Below, in pieces: positions 1-8,833 of a stretch of DNA of 64,000 nt. The stretch comes from Ciceribacter thiooxidans. GTDB taxonomy: Bacteria; Pseudomonadota; Alphaproteobacteria; Rhizobiales; Rhizobiaceae. The translations under genes and the position numbers were made by a program. The notes below the pieces were generated by a model. That model was not told where the DNA came from. It saw only the letters and a list, made by a program, of their open reading frames with translations, and ran no database searches. Location: assembly GCF_014126615.1 (NCBI RefSeq), contig NZ_CP059896.1, positions 2,490,501 to 2,554,500 on the forward strand. Reading direction: 5' to 3'. The stretch's first letter is position 1, and every line of letters begins with the position of its first letter.

Positions 1-652
1 CGCGGGCATTGCAGAGCAGCACGCCATAGAGAAGGCCCCACTTGATGTTCGGGAGCGTCACGTACCGGAAGGTCTGCCAGCCGGTGGCGCCGAGTGAGAT
101 CGCCGCCTCCTCGTCGCCGGAGCCCTGCTGCTCCATCAGCGGGATCAGCTCGCGCGCGATGAACGGGAAGGTGACGAAGACGGTGGCGAGCACGATACCC
201 GGCACGGCGAAGATGATCTCGACGCCGTGGCTCTTCAGCCAGGGGCCCATGAGGCTCTGGGAACCGAAAAGAAGCACGTAGACGAGGCCGGAGATGACCG
301 GCGAGATCGAGAACGGCAGGTCGATCAGCGTGGTCAGGAAGGCCTTGCCGCGGAACTCGAACTTTGCGATCGCCCAGGCGGCGGCAATGCCGAAGACGAG
401 ATTGAGCGGCACGGCGATCGCCGCGACGGTGAGCGTCAGCCGGATCGCCGAGAGCGCGTCGGGTTCGGCAAGCGCTGCGACGAACTCGGACGGGCCCTTG
501 CGGAAGGCCTCGACGAAGACGAGGACGAGCGGCAGCAGCACGACGAGCGCCATGAACGTGACGGCGATCAGCGTCAGGGCCAGGCGCCAGCCGGCGGTTT
601 CGTTCGCCACTTCGTGGAAGGCGGTTCGGGTTTCGGCGGCTTCAGCGGACAT
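1..652 (-). CDS. cysW: Sulfate/thiosulfate ABC transporter permease CysW (N-terminal part)
   Basis: Second membrane permease of the CysTWA sulfate/thiosulfate importer. The reading frame starts with ATG at 652 (protein begins [12 protein letters not shown]) and runs off the left edge, so about 217 residues are visible of a protein usually near 290. It shows several hydrophobic segments and the ABC-permease EAA-type loop ([17 protein letters not shown]). Its start lies inside the 3' end of cysT (11-base overlap), which indicates translational coupling in an sbp-cysT-cysW operon. The ATPase gene cysA would be expected just beyond the window. Family call is firm; only truncation by the window limits it. 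Confidence 0.93.
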   Translation of the reverse strand, partial: MSAEAAETRTAFHEVANETAGWRLALTLIAVTFMALVVLLPLVLVFVEAFRKGPSEFVAALAEPDALSAIRLTLTVAAIAVPLNLVFGIAAAWAIAKFEFRGKAFLTTLIDLPFSISPVISGLVYVLLFGSQSLMGPWLKSHGVEIIFAVPGIVLATVFVTFPFIARELIPLMEQQGSGDEEAAISLGATGWQTFRYVTLPNIKWGLLYGVLLCNAR

Positions 653-1493
653 TGGCGTACCTCCGGCGGCTACACATCTGCAGAAGATTGATCAGCAGCA
701 GCATGGCGAAAGAGATGATCAGCATGATGCAGGCAATCGAGGTGGCGCCGGCATAGTTGAACTCCTCCAGCCGGATGACGATCAGAAGCGGCGCGATTTC
801 CGAAACGTAAGGGATGTTGCCGGCGATGAAAATGACCGAGCCGTATTCGCCGACGGCGCGGGCGAAGGCGAGTGCGAAACCGGTGAGGATCGCCGGCATG
901 AGACCCGGCAGGATGACGCGGGAAATCGTCTGGAAGCGGTTCGCCCCGAGGGTGGCTGCGACCTCCTCGACCTCGCGGTCGATCTCCTGCATGACCGGCT
1001 GGACGGTGCGCACGACGAAGGGCAGTCCGACGAAGACCAGCGCCACGACGATGCCGAGCGGCGTGAAGGCGATCTTGATGCCGAGCGGTGCAAACAGAGA
1101 CCCGACCCAGCCCTTCGGCGCGTAGAGCGCGGCGAGCGAGATGCCGGCGACCGCCGTCGGCAGTGCGAACGGCAGATCGATGATCGCATCGAGCAGGCGG
1201 CGGCCCGGAAAATGATAGCGCACCAGCACCCAGGCGGTGAGGACGCCGAAGACGGCGTTGATCGACGCGGCAATGAGCGAGCAGCCGAAGCTTACCTTCA
1301 GCGCCAGCAAGGTGCGCTCATCGAGCGCGATGGCGACGAACTCGTCCCAGCCGAGCGAGGCCGAACGCCAGACAAGGGCAGCGAGCGGGATCAGGATGAT
1401 CACCGTCAGGTAAAAGATCGTATAGCCGAGCGTCAGGCCGAAGCCCGGCAAGATGCTCGGCTGTCGCCAGTTCTTCATGAATGTACCCGCCAT
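642..1493 (-). CDS. cysT: Sulfate/thiosulfate ABC transporter permease CysT
   Basis: First permease subunit (also called CysU) of the sulfate/thiosulfate importer in the inner membrane. It is 283 residues from ATG at 1493, matching the family length, with an N-terminal membrane segment near residues 19-43 and the conserved [14 protein letters not shown] loop that contacts the ATPase. A second ATG at 1478 (MKNWRQP) is an equally possible start, since neither has a strong ribosome binding site. It lies 93 bases after the sulfate-binding protein gene and overlaps cysW by 11 bases, so the three are one operon. Confidence 0.95.
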   Translation of the reverse strand: MAGTFMKNWRQPSILPGFGLTLGYTIFYLTVIILIPLAALVWRSASLGWDEFVAIALDERTLLALKVSFGCSLIAASINAVFGVLTAWVLVRYHFPGRRLLDAIIDLPFALPTAVAGISLAALYAPKGWVGSLFAPLGIKIAFTPLGIVVALVFVGLPFVVRTVQPVMQEIDREVEEVAATLGANRFQTISRVILPGLMPAILTGFALAFARAVGEYGSVIFIAGNIPYVSEIAPLLIVIRLEEFNYAGATSIACIMLIISFAMLLLINLLQMCSRRRYANVR

Positions 1494-1586
1494 CGCCCCG
1501 TCGCGTCTTCTATCATGCCTTCAAATCATCCGGCAGCAAGCCCCGGCCCTGCGGCAGGGACTTGCCGATTTCGGCAGAAGCGCCGC

Positions 1587-2609
1587 TTACCGGGCGGGCT
1601 TGTAGATCTGGTCGAAGATGCCGCCGTCGCCGAAGTGGGCGGGCTGCGCCTTGGCCCAGCCGCCGAAGATCGGGTCGTCGATCGTGACCAGATCGAGCTT
1701 CGGCAGCGTCAGCTGTTCGGCGGGCACGAGTTCCGGCTTCGACGGGCGGTAGAAGTGCCTGGCGGCGAGCGTCTGGCCTTCCGGTGAATAGAGGTATTCG
1801 AGATAGGCCTCGGCGACCTTGCGGGTGCCCCTGGCGTCGACATTTCCGTCGACGACGGCGACCGGCGGCTCGGCGAGGATCGAGAGCTTCGGCACGACGA
1901 TCTCGAAGGCGTCGTTGCCGAATTCTCTGCCGGCGAGATAGGCCTCGTTTTCCCAGGCGATCAGCACGTCGCCGATCTCGCGCTGGGCGAAGGTCACGGT
2001 CGAACCGCGGGCGCCCGTATCGAGGACGGGCGTGCGGCGGAAGATCTCGGCGACGTATTCCTTGATCTTCGCCTCGTCGCCACCGAATTCCTTGTGAGCC
2101 CAGGCCCAGGCGGCGAGATAGTTCCAGCGGGCGCCGCCCGAGGTCTTCGGGTTCGGAGTGACGATCTGGACGTCGCCCTTCACCAGGTCGCCCCAGTCGT
2201 GGATGCCCTTCGGATTGCCCTTGCGGACGAGGAAGACGATCGTCGAGGTGTAGGGGGCGGAATTGTTCGGGAGGCGGCTCCGCCAGTCGGCCGGGATCTT
2301 GCCGGTATTCCGGGCAATCGCGTCGATGTCGCTTTCGAGCGCCAGCGTCACGACATCGGCATCGAGGCCGTCGATCACCGCGCGGGCCTGCTTGCCCGAT
2401 CCGCCGTGCGACTGCTGGACAGTGACATTCTCGCCGGTCTCGTCCTTCCAGTGTTTGGCGAAGGCGGCGTTGTATTCCTTGTAGAACTCACGCGTCGGAT
2501 CATAGGAGACATTCAGCAGTTTCGCGTCGGCGAAGGCCGGAGCGGCGATGCCCGCCGTCAATGACAGGCCGACCAGAAGACCGCCCAGATGTTTCAGGAA
2601 TGTGCTCAT
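1587..2609 (-). CDS. Periplasmic sulfate-binding protein
   Basis: Substrate-binding component (Sbp/CysP type) that delivers sulfate or thiosulfate to CysTW in the periplasm. The 340-residue protein starts at ATG 2609 with a Sec signal peptide ending near AAPAFA-DAK. That start is preferred over an in-frame upstream one because a GAGGG ribosome binding site sits just before it. Family hallmarks include [12 protein letters not shown] near the mature N terminus and [16 protein letters not shown], which forms part of the sulfate pocket. It is first in the sbp-cysT-cysW operon. Whether sulfate or thiosulfate is preferred cannot be told from sequence. Confidence 0.94.
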   Translation of the reverse strand: MSTFLKHLGGLLVGLSLTAGIAAPAFADAKLLNVSYDPTREFYKEYNAAFAKHWKDETGENVTVQQSHGGSGKQARAVIDGLDADVVTLALESDIDAIARNTGKIPADWRSRLPNNSAPYTSTIVFLVRKGNPKGIHDWGDLVKGDVQIVTPNPKTSGGARWNYLAAWAWAHKEFGGDEAKIKEYVAEIFRRTPVLDTGARGSTVTFAQREIGDVLIAWENEAYLAGREFGNDAFEIVVPKLSILAEPPVAVVDGNVDARGTRKVAEAYLEYLYSPEGQTLAARHFYRPSKPELVPAEQLTLPKLDLVTIDDPIFGGWAKAQPAHFGDGGIFDQIYKPAR

Positions 2610-2634
2610 CACAACTGTCCCTCTCATACGTTGC

Positions 2635-2666
2635 GACTTAAGACTACTTAGTAGGTAGACTTAGTC
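2635..2666. promoter_or_regulatory. Tandem ACTTAGT repeats/palindromes upstream of the sulfate transporter operon
   Basis: This stretch, 26 bases before the sulfate-binding protein start, holds the direct repeat ACTTAGT at 2646-2652 and 2659-2665 (13 bases apart). Each copy sits inside a short palindrome: CTACTTAGTAG at 2644-2654 and GACTTAGTC at 2658-2666. It stands out as AT-rich and symmetrical in GC-rich DNA. The neighbouring upstream gene encodes an Rrf2 regulator, so an operator for it is the simplest reading. No binding data exist here. Confidence 0.5.
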
Positions 2667-2877
2667 AACATGACCGAGGAAACACGCAAAACTCTTTCCC
2701 TCGCGGCATCTCCGGCGCAAAAGCCGCACTGCCGAAAGCCCGCCGCCGGCGACAAACTGTCCGCCGGAACCACTTTCGGCAGAATGGGTGAAGGATGCCG
2801 CCGGCGTACCGCTGGCACAATGACGGGGATCAAGAGGACTTCCGCAGTGGCGATCGAGCGGGGCGAGCCGCCGATGT

Positions 2878-3312
2878 TCAGCCGGCTTCGACCTTTTCCT
2901 CGACGCTCACGCCGTCGGCGAGTGTGGCCTCGAACAGAATGCGGCGGGTGGCGTCCGCCACGTGCGCGAAGACACGGCGGATCTCGCAATCGGCCTCGCC
3001 GTTGCAGTCCTCGCACTTGCGGTAGGCGGTGATCGACAGGCACGGAAGCGGCGCGATCGGTCCGTCGATCAGCCGCAGGATCTCGCCGTAGGTGACTTCG
3101 TTCGCAGGTTTCAAGAGCAAGTAGCCGCCCTGCTTGCCGCGGCGGCTGACGACGATGCCGCTGCGCTTCAGCTCGAGCAGGATCTGTTCGAGGAACTTCT
3201 TCGGGATCGCCTGCTGCTCGGCGATGTCGGAAATCTGCACGGGCTCGCCGGCTGGCGCGCGCGCCAGCACAGACAGCGCCCTCAGCGCGTATTTCGCCCT
3301 TTGCGAGATCAT
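2878..3312 (-). CDS. Rrf2-family transcriptional regulator with four-cysteine motif
   Basis: DNA-binding regulator of the Rrf2 family (relatives include IscR, CymR and RirA). The 144-residue protein from ATG 3312 has the N-terminal winged helix (MISQRAKYALRAL, then KKFLEQILLELKRSG and RRGKQGGY). Its C-terminal segment carries Cys91, Cys100, Cys103 and Cys109, a pattern able to hold an iron-sulfur cluster. The longer upstream reading frame was rejected because family homology begins at this Met. It sits between the sulfate transporter operon (same strand) and divergent cysH, so control of cysteine/sulfur assimilation, as CymR does in Firmicutes, is likely but inferred. Confidence 0.88.
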   Translation of the reverse strand: MISQRAKYALRALSVLARAPAGEPVQISDIAEQQAIPKKFLEQILLELKRSGIVVSRRGKQGGYLLLKPANEVTYGEILRLIDGPIAPLPCLSITAYRKCEDCNGEADCEIRRVFAHVADATRRILFEATLADGVSVEEKVEAG

Positions 3313-3601
3313 CGCGTGCCGCTTCCCGTCCTCTGCACCCGGCCGCGGCGTCGTTCCGGAATTTCCGGCGTCGCAGTCCTCGCGGTCACTAAACCACAAA
3401 GCCGTTAAATACAATTTCGCCATCAAGATTTGTCAGACCGGGCGAACGGGAGCGTGTCCACGCGCGGGCGGCGGCTTTTCTGCGGATCGCGCCGTGCAGA
3501 GAGATATTTGCTCCCGCCTGCGCGTCATTCGAAACGCATGTTTCTGTCAGCGCCGCTGATTTGTTGAGATACTGCCGCAAATAAAACAGCAGGATTGCGA
3601 G

Positions 3602-4351
3602 ATGACGACCCGCCACCAGGAAGACCAGGCCCGCAGCCTCGACCAGGAACTCGCCGCCCTCGACCTCGCCGGACGGCTTGCGCTCGTCGGGCAGCTCGGC
3701 GGCCGCGCCGTCTTTACCACGAGCCTCGGCATCGAGGACCAGGTGATCACCGCCGTGATCGGCACCGAACGTCTGCCGATCGAGGTTTCGACGCTCGAGA
3801 CCGGCCGGCTCTTTCCCGAAACGGTGGCGCTGATTGCCGAGACGGAAGAACGCTTCGGCATCGAGATCAGGCGTTTCCGTCCCGAACAGGCGGATATCGA
3901 CGCCTATGCGGAGAAATACGGCCTGAACGGCTTCTACGAGAGCGTCGAGGCCCGCCACGCCTGCTGTCATGTGCGCAAGCTGAAGCCGCTCGCCCGTGCG
4001 CTCGAAGGAGCGGCCGTCTGGGTGACCGGGCTTCGCCGCGGCCAGTCCGGCAATCGTGCGATGACGCCGTTCGCCGAATACGACGCCGAGCGCAACCTCA
4101 TCAAGGTCAACCCCCTCGCCGACTGGTCGATCGAGGAGATCAAGGCCTTCGTCGAGGCCGAGGCGGTGCCGGTCAATCCGCTGCACGCCCGCGGCTATCC
4201 CTCGATCGGCTGCGAGCCGTGCACACGGGCGATCAAGCCCGGCGAACCTGAACGCGCCGGCCGCTGGTGGTGGGAGAACGACGAGAAGCGCGAATGCGGG
4301 CTGCATGTGGCGGAAGCGGCGGAGGCGAGCCCCATTCCCGTTCGGGCCTAA
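3602..4351 (+). CDS. cysH: Assimilatory adenylyl-sulfate (APS) reductase
   Basis: Reduces activated sulfate to sulfite with thioredoxin as electron donor. The 249-residue protein has the PAPS-reductase fold with TTSLGIEDQ near residues 39-47. It carries both cysteine pairs that bind a [4Fe-4S] cluster, Cys121-Cys122 (ACCHVRK) and Cys204/Cys207 (GCEPC), plus the catalytic ECGLH near the C terminus (Cys232). The cluster pairs are typical of enzymes that act on APS directly, not PAPS. It is divergent from the Rrf2 regulator and followed by cysD and cysN. The CGAGATG context gives only a weak ribosome binding site. Confidence 0.95.
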   Translation: MTTRHQEDQARSLDQELAALDLAGRLALVGQLGGRAVFTTSLGIEDQVITAVIGTERLPIEVSTLETGRLFPETVALIAETEERFGIEIRRFRPEQADIDAYAEKYGLNGFYESVEARHACCHVRKLKPLARALEGAAVWVTGLRRGQSGNRAMTPFAEYDAERNLIKVNPLADWSIEEIKAFVEAEAVPVNPLHARGYPSIGCEPCTRAIKPGEPERAGRWWWENDEKRECGLHVAEAAEASPIPVRA

Positions 4352-4362
4352 AGAGGAAATTG

Positions 4363-4470
4363 CCCCTCACCCTGACCCTCTCCCCGCGAGCGGGGCGAGG
4401 GGACGGAGACGGCGCGGCAAGGCCCTTCTCCCCGCAAGCGGGGAGAAGGTGGCGGCAGCCGGATGAGGGG
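4363..4470. repeat. RIME-like mosaic intergenic palindromic element, copy 1
   Basis: A 108-base intergenic element made of two hairpins, CCTCTCCCCGCGAGCGGGG-type and CTTCTCCCCGCAAGCGGGGA-type, bounded by CCCCTCACCCTGA and CCGGATGAGGGG. The same two modules occur in inverted order at 56814-56929, and a half-element at 63486-63510. This matches the rhizobial RIME class of repeats as I remember them. It sits between cysH and cysD, so transcripts read through it. Confidence 0.8.
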
Positions 4471-4520
4471 CTCAAGAGAAAAGATGGGCCGGGTAGCGTC
4501 CCGGAGGAAAGCAAGAAGCA

Positions 4521-5477
4521 ATGCACGTACACACATCCGAGTTCGATCCGCATTCGAAGGATCCCGTGACCAAGCCGCCGCTCGATCCGCACCTGAAGGC
4601 GCTGGAGAACGAGGCGATCCATATCTTCCGCGAGGTCGCGGCGGAGTTCGACAAGCCGGTCATGCTCTATTCGATCGGCAAGGATTCCTCCGTCCTGCTG
4701 CACCTCGCCCGCAAGGCCTTCTATCCCGGCCGCGTGCCCTTCCCGCTGTTGCACGTCAACACCGGCTGGAAGTTCGCGGAAATGATCGCCTTCCGCGACG
4801 AGATGGTGGAGCGCTACGACCTCGACTTGATCGAGCACATCAATCCGCGCGGTGCGGCCGAAGGGATTACGCCCTTCAGCCACGGCTCGGCGCTCTATAC
4901 CGACATCATGAAGACGGAAGGCCTGCGCCAGGCGCTCGACGCCGGCAAGTTCGACGCGGCCTTCGGCGGTGCACGGCGCGACGAGGAAGCCTCCCGCGCC
5001 AAGGAGCGCATCTATTCCTTCCGCACGCCGGACCATCGCTGGGATCCGCGCAACCAGCGGCCGGAGCTCTGGAACATCTACAACGGCCAGATCCGCCGCG
5101 GCGAGAGCGTGCGCGCCTTTCCGCTCTCCAACTGGACCGAGGTCGACATCTGGCGCTACATCCAGGCGGAGAACATTCCACTCGTGCCGCTCTACTTCGC
5201 CAAGAAGCGCCCCTTCGTGGAGCGCGACGGCATGATGATCCTCGCCGAGGACCCGCGCCTCGAACTGCTGCCCGGCGAAGTCCGCCAGGAGGGCATGATC
5301 CGTTTCCGCACGCTCGGCTGCTTCCCGCTGACGGGCGCCATCCGCAGCCACGCGACCACGCTCGAAGACGTGATCGCCGAGCTCGAAATCGCAACCGTGT
5401 CCGAGCGCCAGGGCCGGGCCATCGACCGCGACCAGTCGGGGTCGATGGAAAAGAAGAAACGCGAAGGATATTTCTGA
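4521..5477 (+). CDS. cysD: Sulfate adenylyltransferase subunit 2
   Basis: Catalytic subunit of the heterodimeric ATP sulfurylase that forms APS from ATP and sulfate, with the GTPase CysN as partner. The 318-residue protein has the PP-loop SIGKDSS at residues 51-57, [12 protein letters not shown] after it, and the family C terminus rich in charged residues ([10 protein letters not shown]), all at normal length. The start at ATG 4521 (MHVHTSEF) follows a GGAGGAAAGCAAGAAGC region. cysN begins one base after the stop codon, so the two are translationally linked. The gene is separated from cysH by a RIME-like repeat. Confidence 0.96.
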   Translation: MHVHTSEFDPHSKDPVTKPPLDPHLKALENEAIHIFREVAAEFDKPVMLYSIGKDSSVLLHLARKAFYPGRVPFPLLHVNTGWKFAEMIAFRDEMVERYDLDLIEHINPRGAAEGITPFSHGSALYTDIMKTEGLRQALDAGKFDAAFGGARRDEEASRAKERIYSFRTPDHRWDPRNQRPELWNIYNGQIRRGESVRAFPLSNWTEVDIWRYIQAENIPLVPLYFAKKRPFVERDGMMILAEDPRLELLPGEVRQEGMIRFRTLGCFPLTGAIRSHATTLEDVIAELEIATVSERQGRAIDRDQSGSMEKKKREGYF

Positions 5478-5478
5478 G

Positions 5479-6959
5479 ATGACCGTAAGCGCCCTCGCAA
5501 CCGCCACCGCCTCCGCCCTTCCCGAGATTCACCCGGAGGCCGTCCGGCGTGACTCGCGCCCGCTGCGCCTCATCACCTGCGGCTCGGTGGACGACGGCAA
5601 GTCGACGCTGATCGGCCGGCTTCTCTGGGATACCAAGGCGGTCAAGGAAGACCAGGCGGCGACGCTCCACCGCGACAGTGGCAAGCAGAACGACCTCGGC
5701 CTGCCCGACTTCGCGCTGCTTCTCGACGGCCTGCAGGCCGAGCGCGAACAGGGGATCACCATCGACGTCGCCTACCGCTACTTCTCGTCCGAGAAGCGCT
5801 CCTTCATCGTCGCCGACACCCCGGCCACGAACAGTATACCCGCAACATGGCGACCGGCGCCTCGACCGCCGATCTCGCGGTGCTGCTCGTCGACGCGCGG
5901 ACCGGCCTTCTCGAACAGACCCGCCGGCACGCCACCATCGCCTCGCTGATGGGCATCAAGCAGTTCGTGCTGGCAGTCAACAAGATCGACCTCACCAACT
6001 ACGCCAAAGCCGGTTTCGAGCAGATCGCCCATGACTTCAAGGCGCTGGCGCTGTCGCTTGGCGTGCGCCAGGTGACGGCGATCCCGATGTCGGCGCTCAA
6101 AGGCGAGAACGTCGTCTATTCCGGCCAGGCGGTAATGCCCTGGTATGACGGCCCGACGCTCATCGAGACGCTCGAGCTTGCGACGCAGCGCTCCAACCAG
6201 ACGACCGGCTTCCGCCTTCCGGTGCAGCGCGTCTGCCGCCCCGGCGAAAGCTTCCGCGGCTATCAGGGCACGGTTGCCGGCGGTTCGGTGAAGCCCGGCG
6301 ACAGCGTCGCGATCCTGCCCTCCGGCCAGGTCGCCAACGTCAAGCAGATCGTTACCTTCGACCTCGTGCGCAATGCCGCGGTCGCGGGCGATGCGATCAC
6401 GCTGGTGCTCGACCGGCAGGTCGACGTCTCGCGCGGCGACCTGATCGTCTCGGTCGACGCGCAGCCGCAAACCGGGCTCGCCTTCGACGCCCAACTCGTC
6501 GCGCTGCAGCCGGAAGGCATCCAGCCCGGCAAGCGCTACTGGCTGAAGGCCGGTGCCCGCCGCCAGCGCGTGCAGGTACAGCCGGTGAGCCAGCTCGACC
6601 TCCACAGCGGAAAGTGGAAGCCGGCCGAAAGCCTGTCGATGAACGCAATCGGCAAGGTACACCTCGCCTTCGACGAACTGGCGATGTTCGACCCCTACGA
6701 GCAGAACCGCGCGACCGGGGCCTTCATCCTGATCGATCCCGACACCAACAACACGGTGGCCGGCGGCATGATCACGGCGAAGCGCGCCGATCTTTCCGGC
6801 CTCAATGCCGGCGAGGCGCGGGTGATCCTGTCGCTGCCGGCGGACCTCGCCGACCAGCTGATGGCGACCGAGCTTCTCGCAAGCCGCCGCGACGAGGTCG
6901 AAAGCCGCCGGCTGACGACCGCCGCAGCCCGCGATTTCATCGACGGCATCGACGGCTGA
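5479..6959 (+). pseudogene. cysN: Sulfate adenylyltransferase subunit 1 (cysN), frameshifted
   Basis: GTPase subunit of ATP sulfurylase, read here in two frames. The first frame (from 5479) has the G1 loop GSVDDGKST and runs to VADTP. It then loses the frame at about 5821-5825, where the sequence reads ACCCCGGCCAC. The second frame resumes exactly at the expected residues (HEQYTRN, then [14 protein letters not shown]), includes NKID and the full C-terminal beta-barrel region, and stops at 6959. Adding one G (CCCCGGGCCAC) restores DTPGH, the G3 box, and a 493-residue protein. The remaining sequence is intact, so a sequencing error or a very recent mutation are both possible. No CysC kinase domain is fused. 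Confidence 0.9.
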
Positions 6960-6988
6960 TCTCTCCCAATATCTCCGCTTACCTCCCA

Positions 6989-7016
6989 CCCGCCCCTTCC
7001 GGGGCGGGCTTTTTTT
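6989..7016 (+). terminator. Rho-independent terminator after cysN
   Basis: CCCGCCCC at 6989-6996 pairs with GGGGCGGG at 7001-7008 across a TTCC loop, followed by a run of seven T (7010-7016). It lies 30 bases after the cysN stop and ends the cysH-cysDN transcription unit. Confidence 0.92.
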
Positions 7017-7038
7017 CGTCCGGCAGGCGACCCCGACG

Positions 7039-7575
7039 CTAAGCCGCCCGGGGCATGCGGTAATGCAGCCGGACGCAACCGCGGTCCATCGCCTTCGCAC
7101 TGACGAGCTCCAGGCTCGCCCGGAAACCAGTCGGCGGAAAAAGCGGCTGGCCGCCGCCGATCAGTTCGGGCATCACGTAGATCTCGATTTCGTCCAGGGC
7201 GCCGCGCTCGATGAACGCCATCTGGAGCTGCCCGCCGCCGAGCATCCAGACGTCGCCGTCGTCCAGCGCGCGGAGCTCCGCGATGAGGGCGTCGATGTCG
7301 CTGCGGACGGTGAGCGGACCCTTCGGATCGTCGATCGGCCGCGAGGTGACGACGATCACCCGTTGTTCGGCGTAGGGCCAGGGCGAAGGTTCGTTGGCGA
7401 GGAAGTCGTAGGTCTTCCGCCCCATGACGACGGTGCGGATGCGCTTCAGAAACAGCGTGTAATCGTGCTCTCCGAGGTCCATGCCGTCATACTTGTAGAG
7501 CCAGTCGAGGCTGTCGTCCCCCGAGACGATCATGCCATCCAGACTGGTCGCGATATATCCGAGGATTCTGGCCAT
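7039..7575 (-). CDS. RibD C-terminal/dihydrofolate-reductase-like family protein
   Basis: Small NAD(P)H-binding oxidoreductase of the DHFR/RibD-C superfamily (YwjB/YyaP-like), 178 residues. Visible hallmarks are MARILGYIATSLDG at the N terminus, TVVMGRKTYDFL near residue 48, VIVVTSRP, and the nucleotide-binding glycine run VWMLGGGQLQMAFIE. The C terminus carries PELIGGGQPLFP. The substrate is unknown in this family and it is not a true dihydrofolate reductase. It is transcribed away from a TetR regulator 45 bases away, and the shared promoter has two TTTATAAA sites, so TetR control is likely. Confidence 0.87.
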   Translation of the reverse strand: MARILGYIATSLDGMIVSGDDSLDWLYKYDGMDLGEHDYTLFLKRIRTVVMGRKTYDFLANEPSPWPYAEQRVIVVTSRPIDDPKGPLTVRSDIDALIAELRALDDGDVWMLGGGQLQMAFIERGALDEIEIYVMPELIGGGQPLFPPTGFRASLELVSAKAMDRGCVRLHYRMPRAA

Positions 7576-7589
7576 AGCTGCCCTCTTGA

Positions 7590-7615
7590 TTTATAAACGA
7601 ACATACATTTATAAA
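7590..7615. promoter_or_regulatory. Divergent promoter/operator with two TTTATAAA palindromes
   Basis: The self-complementary octamer TTTATAAA occurs at 7590-7597 and 7608-7615, start to start 18 bases apart, in the 45-base gap between the divergent reductase-like gene and tetR gene. The second copy ends five bases before the tetR ATG. This geometry fits a TetR operator that also blocks the regulator's own promoter. Confidence 0.55.
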
Positions 7616-7620
7616 TAATC

Positions 7621-8175
7621 ATGGCCAGACACAAGACCATATCTGACGAGCAGGTGCTCGACCGTCTGTTCGACGTCATCGTCGAGACGGGGCCCGACGG
7701 GCTGACCTTCGCGAAGAGTGCAGCGGCATGCGGGCTCTCCCCCGCCTCTCTCGTGCAGCGCTACGGCAACCGGGAACGGCTGGTCGAAGCGATCCTGCTG
7801 CGCGCGTGGGACAGGCTCGACGCCGAAACGGCCGCCGCCGACGCCGCGGAGGCGGTGACGCCGGACGGCGCGGTGAATTTCCTCATGCGCCTGATGCCCG
7901 CGGAATCTGCCGAGCGCGACGCGACCGACGGGCTCCTGCTGCTCAGGGAGGATATCCGCAATCCGAAGCTCCGTGCCCGCGGCGCTGCCTGGGGTCATGC
8001 GGTTGCCGAAGCGCTGGGCCGTCGCCTCTCCGAAGACCGGGAGAAGGGCCGGCGACTGGGCTGGCAGATGGCCGCCGTGTGGCAGGGCGCCCATACCTGG
8101 TGGGCATTCACGCGAGCGGAGCCCGCGGAACACGCCATCCGGCGGATGCTGACCGAGTGGCTCGAGCGGCTCTGA
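7621..8175 (+). CDS. TetR/AcrR-family transcriptional regulator
   Basis: Ligand-responsive repressor of 184 residues. The N-terminal helix-turn-helix is visible (SDEQVLDRLFDVIVE, then GLTFAKSAAACGLSPASLVQRYGNRERLVEA, residues about 8-60). A helical effector domain follows, with paired Trp residues (HTWWAF). It is divergent from the reductase-like gene and probably represses that gene and itself through the TTTATAAA pair. The effector cannot be predicted from sequence. Confidence 0.9.
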   Translation: MARHKTISDEQVLDRLFDVIVETGPDGLTFAKSAAACGLSPASLVQRYGNRERLVEAILLRAWDRLDAETAAADAAEAVTPDGAVNFLMRLMPAESAERDATDGLLLLREDIRNPKLRARGAAWGHAVAEALGRRLSEDREKGRRLGWQMAAVWQGAHTWWAFTRAEPAEHAIRRMLTEWLERL

Positions 8176-8311
8176 CGCCGCGCGGCGACACCTGCGGTTA
8201 CGCGCTCGTCGATCCGGCGGGATTCCAAGAGATTTTTTGTCCGGCGACGTCACAATCGGCAGGGCTCACTCGTCATCGGGGCATACCTCCTGAAACATAG
8301 GGAAAGCCCTC

Positions 8312-8809
8312 ATGACCCAGTTTGCCTCGCTCCTTCTCTTCAAGACTGTGCTTCTCTCCGGGCTCGCCCTCTGGCTCTCGGTCGTCGTGGTCAACAACCT
8401 GACCGCCTTCCGCGGTGGCGTCTTTTCCGTCGGCTCGATGATGGCCATGCATCTCTTCGACCAAGCACCGGCGATCACCACGCCGCTCCTCTCCCGCCGC
8501 GTCACGTCCGAAGGCTGGCACCGGCTGGTCTACGGCTTCGTCGTCACCGTGGAGATCGTCGTCGCGCTCTTGCTCGTCTACGCCGCACTCGTCTCGCTCG
8601 GAGCCTTCCTCGGCTATGCGGATGCGGCGGCCGCCGTCGGATACGCCAACCTCGCGCTTTCGGGCTTCGTTGCGATGGGCCTCATCATGCTGGTCGGCGG
8701 CGCATGGTTTGCCTATTACATCCGGCAGGAGGGCGCGCAGATCACCCATTTCGCGCTGATCGGCCTCGGCCTCGCCGCCGGCCTCGTCATCAACATCCCG
8801 ACGCTGTGA
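8312..8809 (+). CDS. DUF2165 family small integral membrane protein
   Basis: A 165-residue inner-membrane protein with four predicted hydrophobic segments (roughly residues 8-28, 70-95, 103-125 and 143-163). The loop WFAYYIRQEGAQITHF is typical of the DUF2165 family. The start at ATG 8312 is preceded by AGGGAAAGCC. The molecular function of the family is unknown. It stands alone, convergent with the diguanylate cyclase gene; nothing in its neighbourhood assigns a role. Confidence 0.82.
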   Translation: MTQFASLLLFKTVLLSGLALWLSVVVVNNLTAFRGGVFSVGSMMAMHLFDQAPAITTPLLSRRVTSEGWHRLVYGFVVTVEIVVALLLVYAALVSLGAFLGYADAAAAVGYANLALSGFVAMGLIMLVGGAWFAYYIRQEGAQITHFALIGLGLAAGLVINIPTL

Positions 8810-8833
8810 CGGCGGCCGGTACCAACGCCGGCC

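Noticed and set aside
4363..4470. CRISPR-like or terminator structure between cysH and cysD
   Set aside because: Only two hairpin modules without spacers, and the same element recurs elsewhere as an intergenic repeat; no CRISPR array or cas gene is present in the window.
5847..6959. A separate gene starting at the internal ATG of cysN
   Set aside because: The frame begins in the middle of the GTPase domain; one added base joins it seamlessly to the upstream frame.
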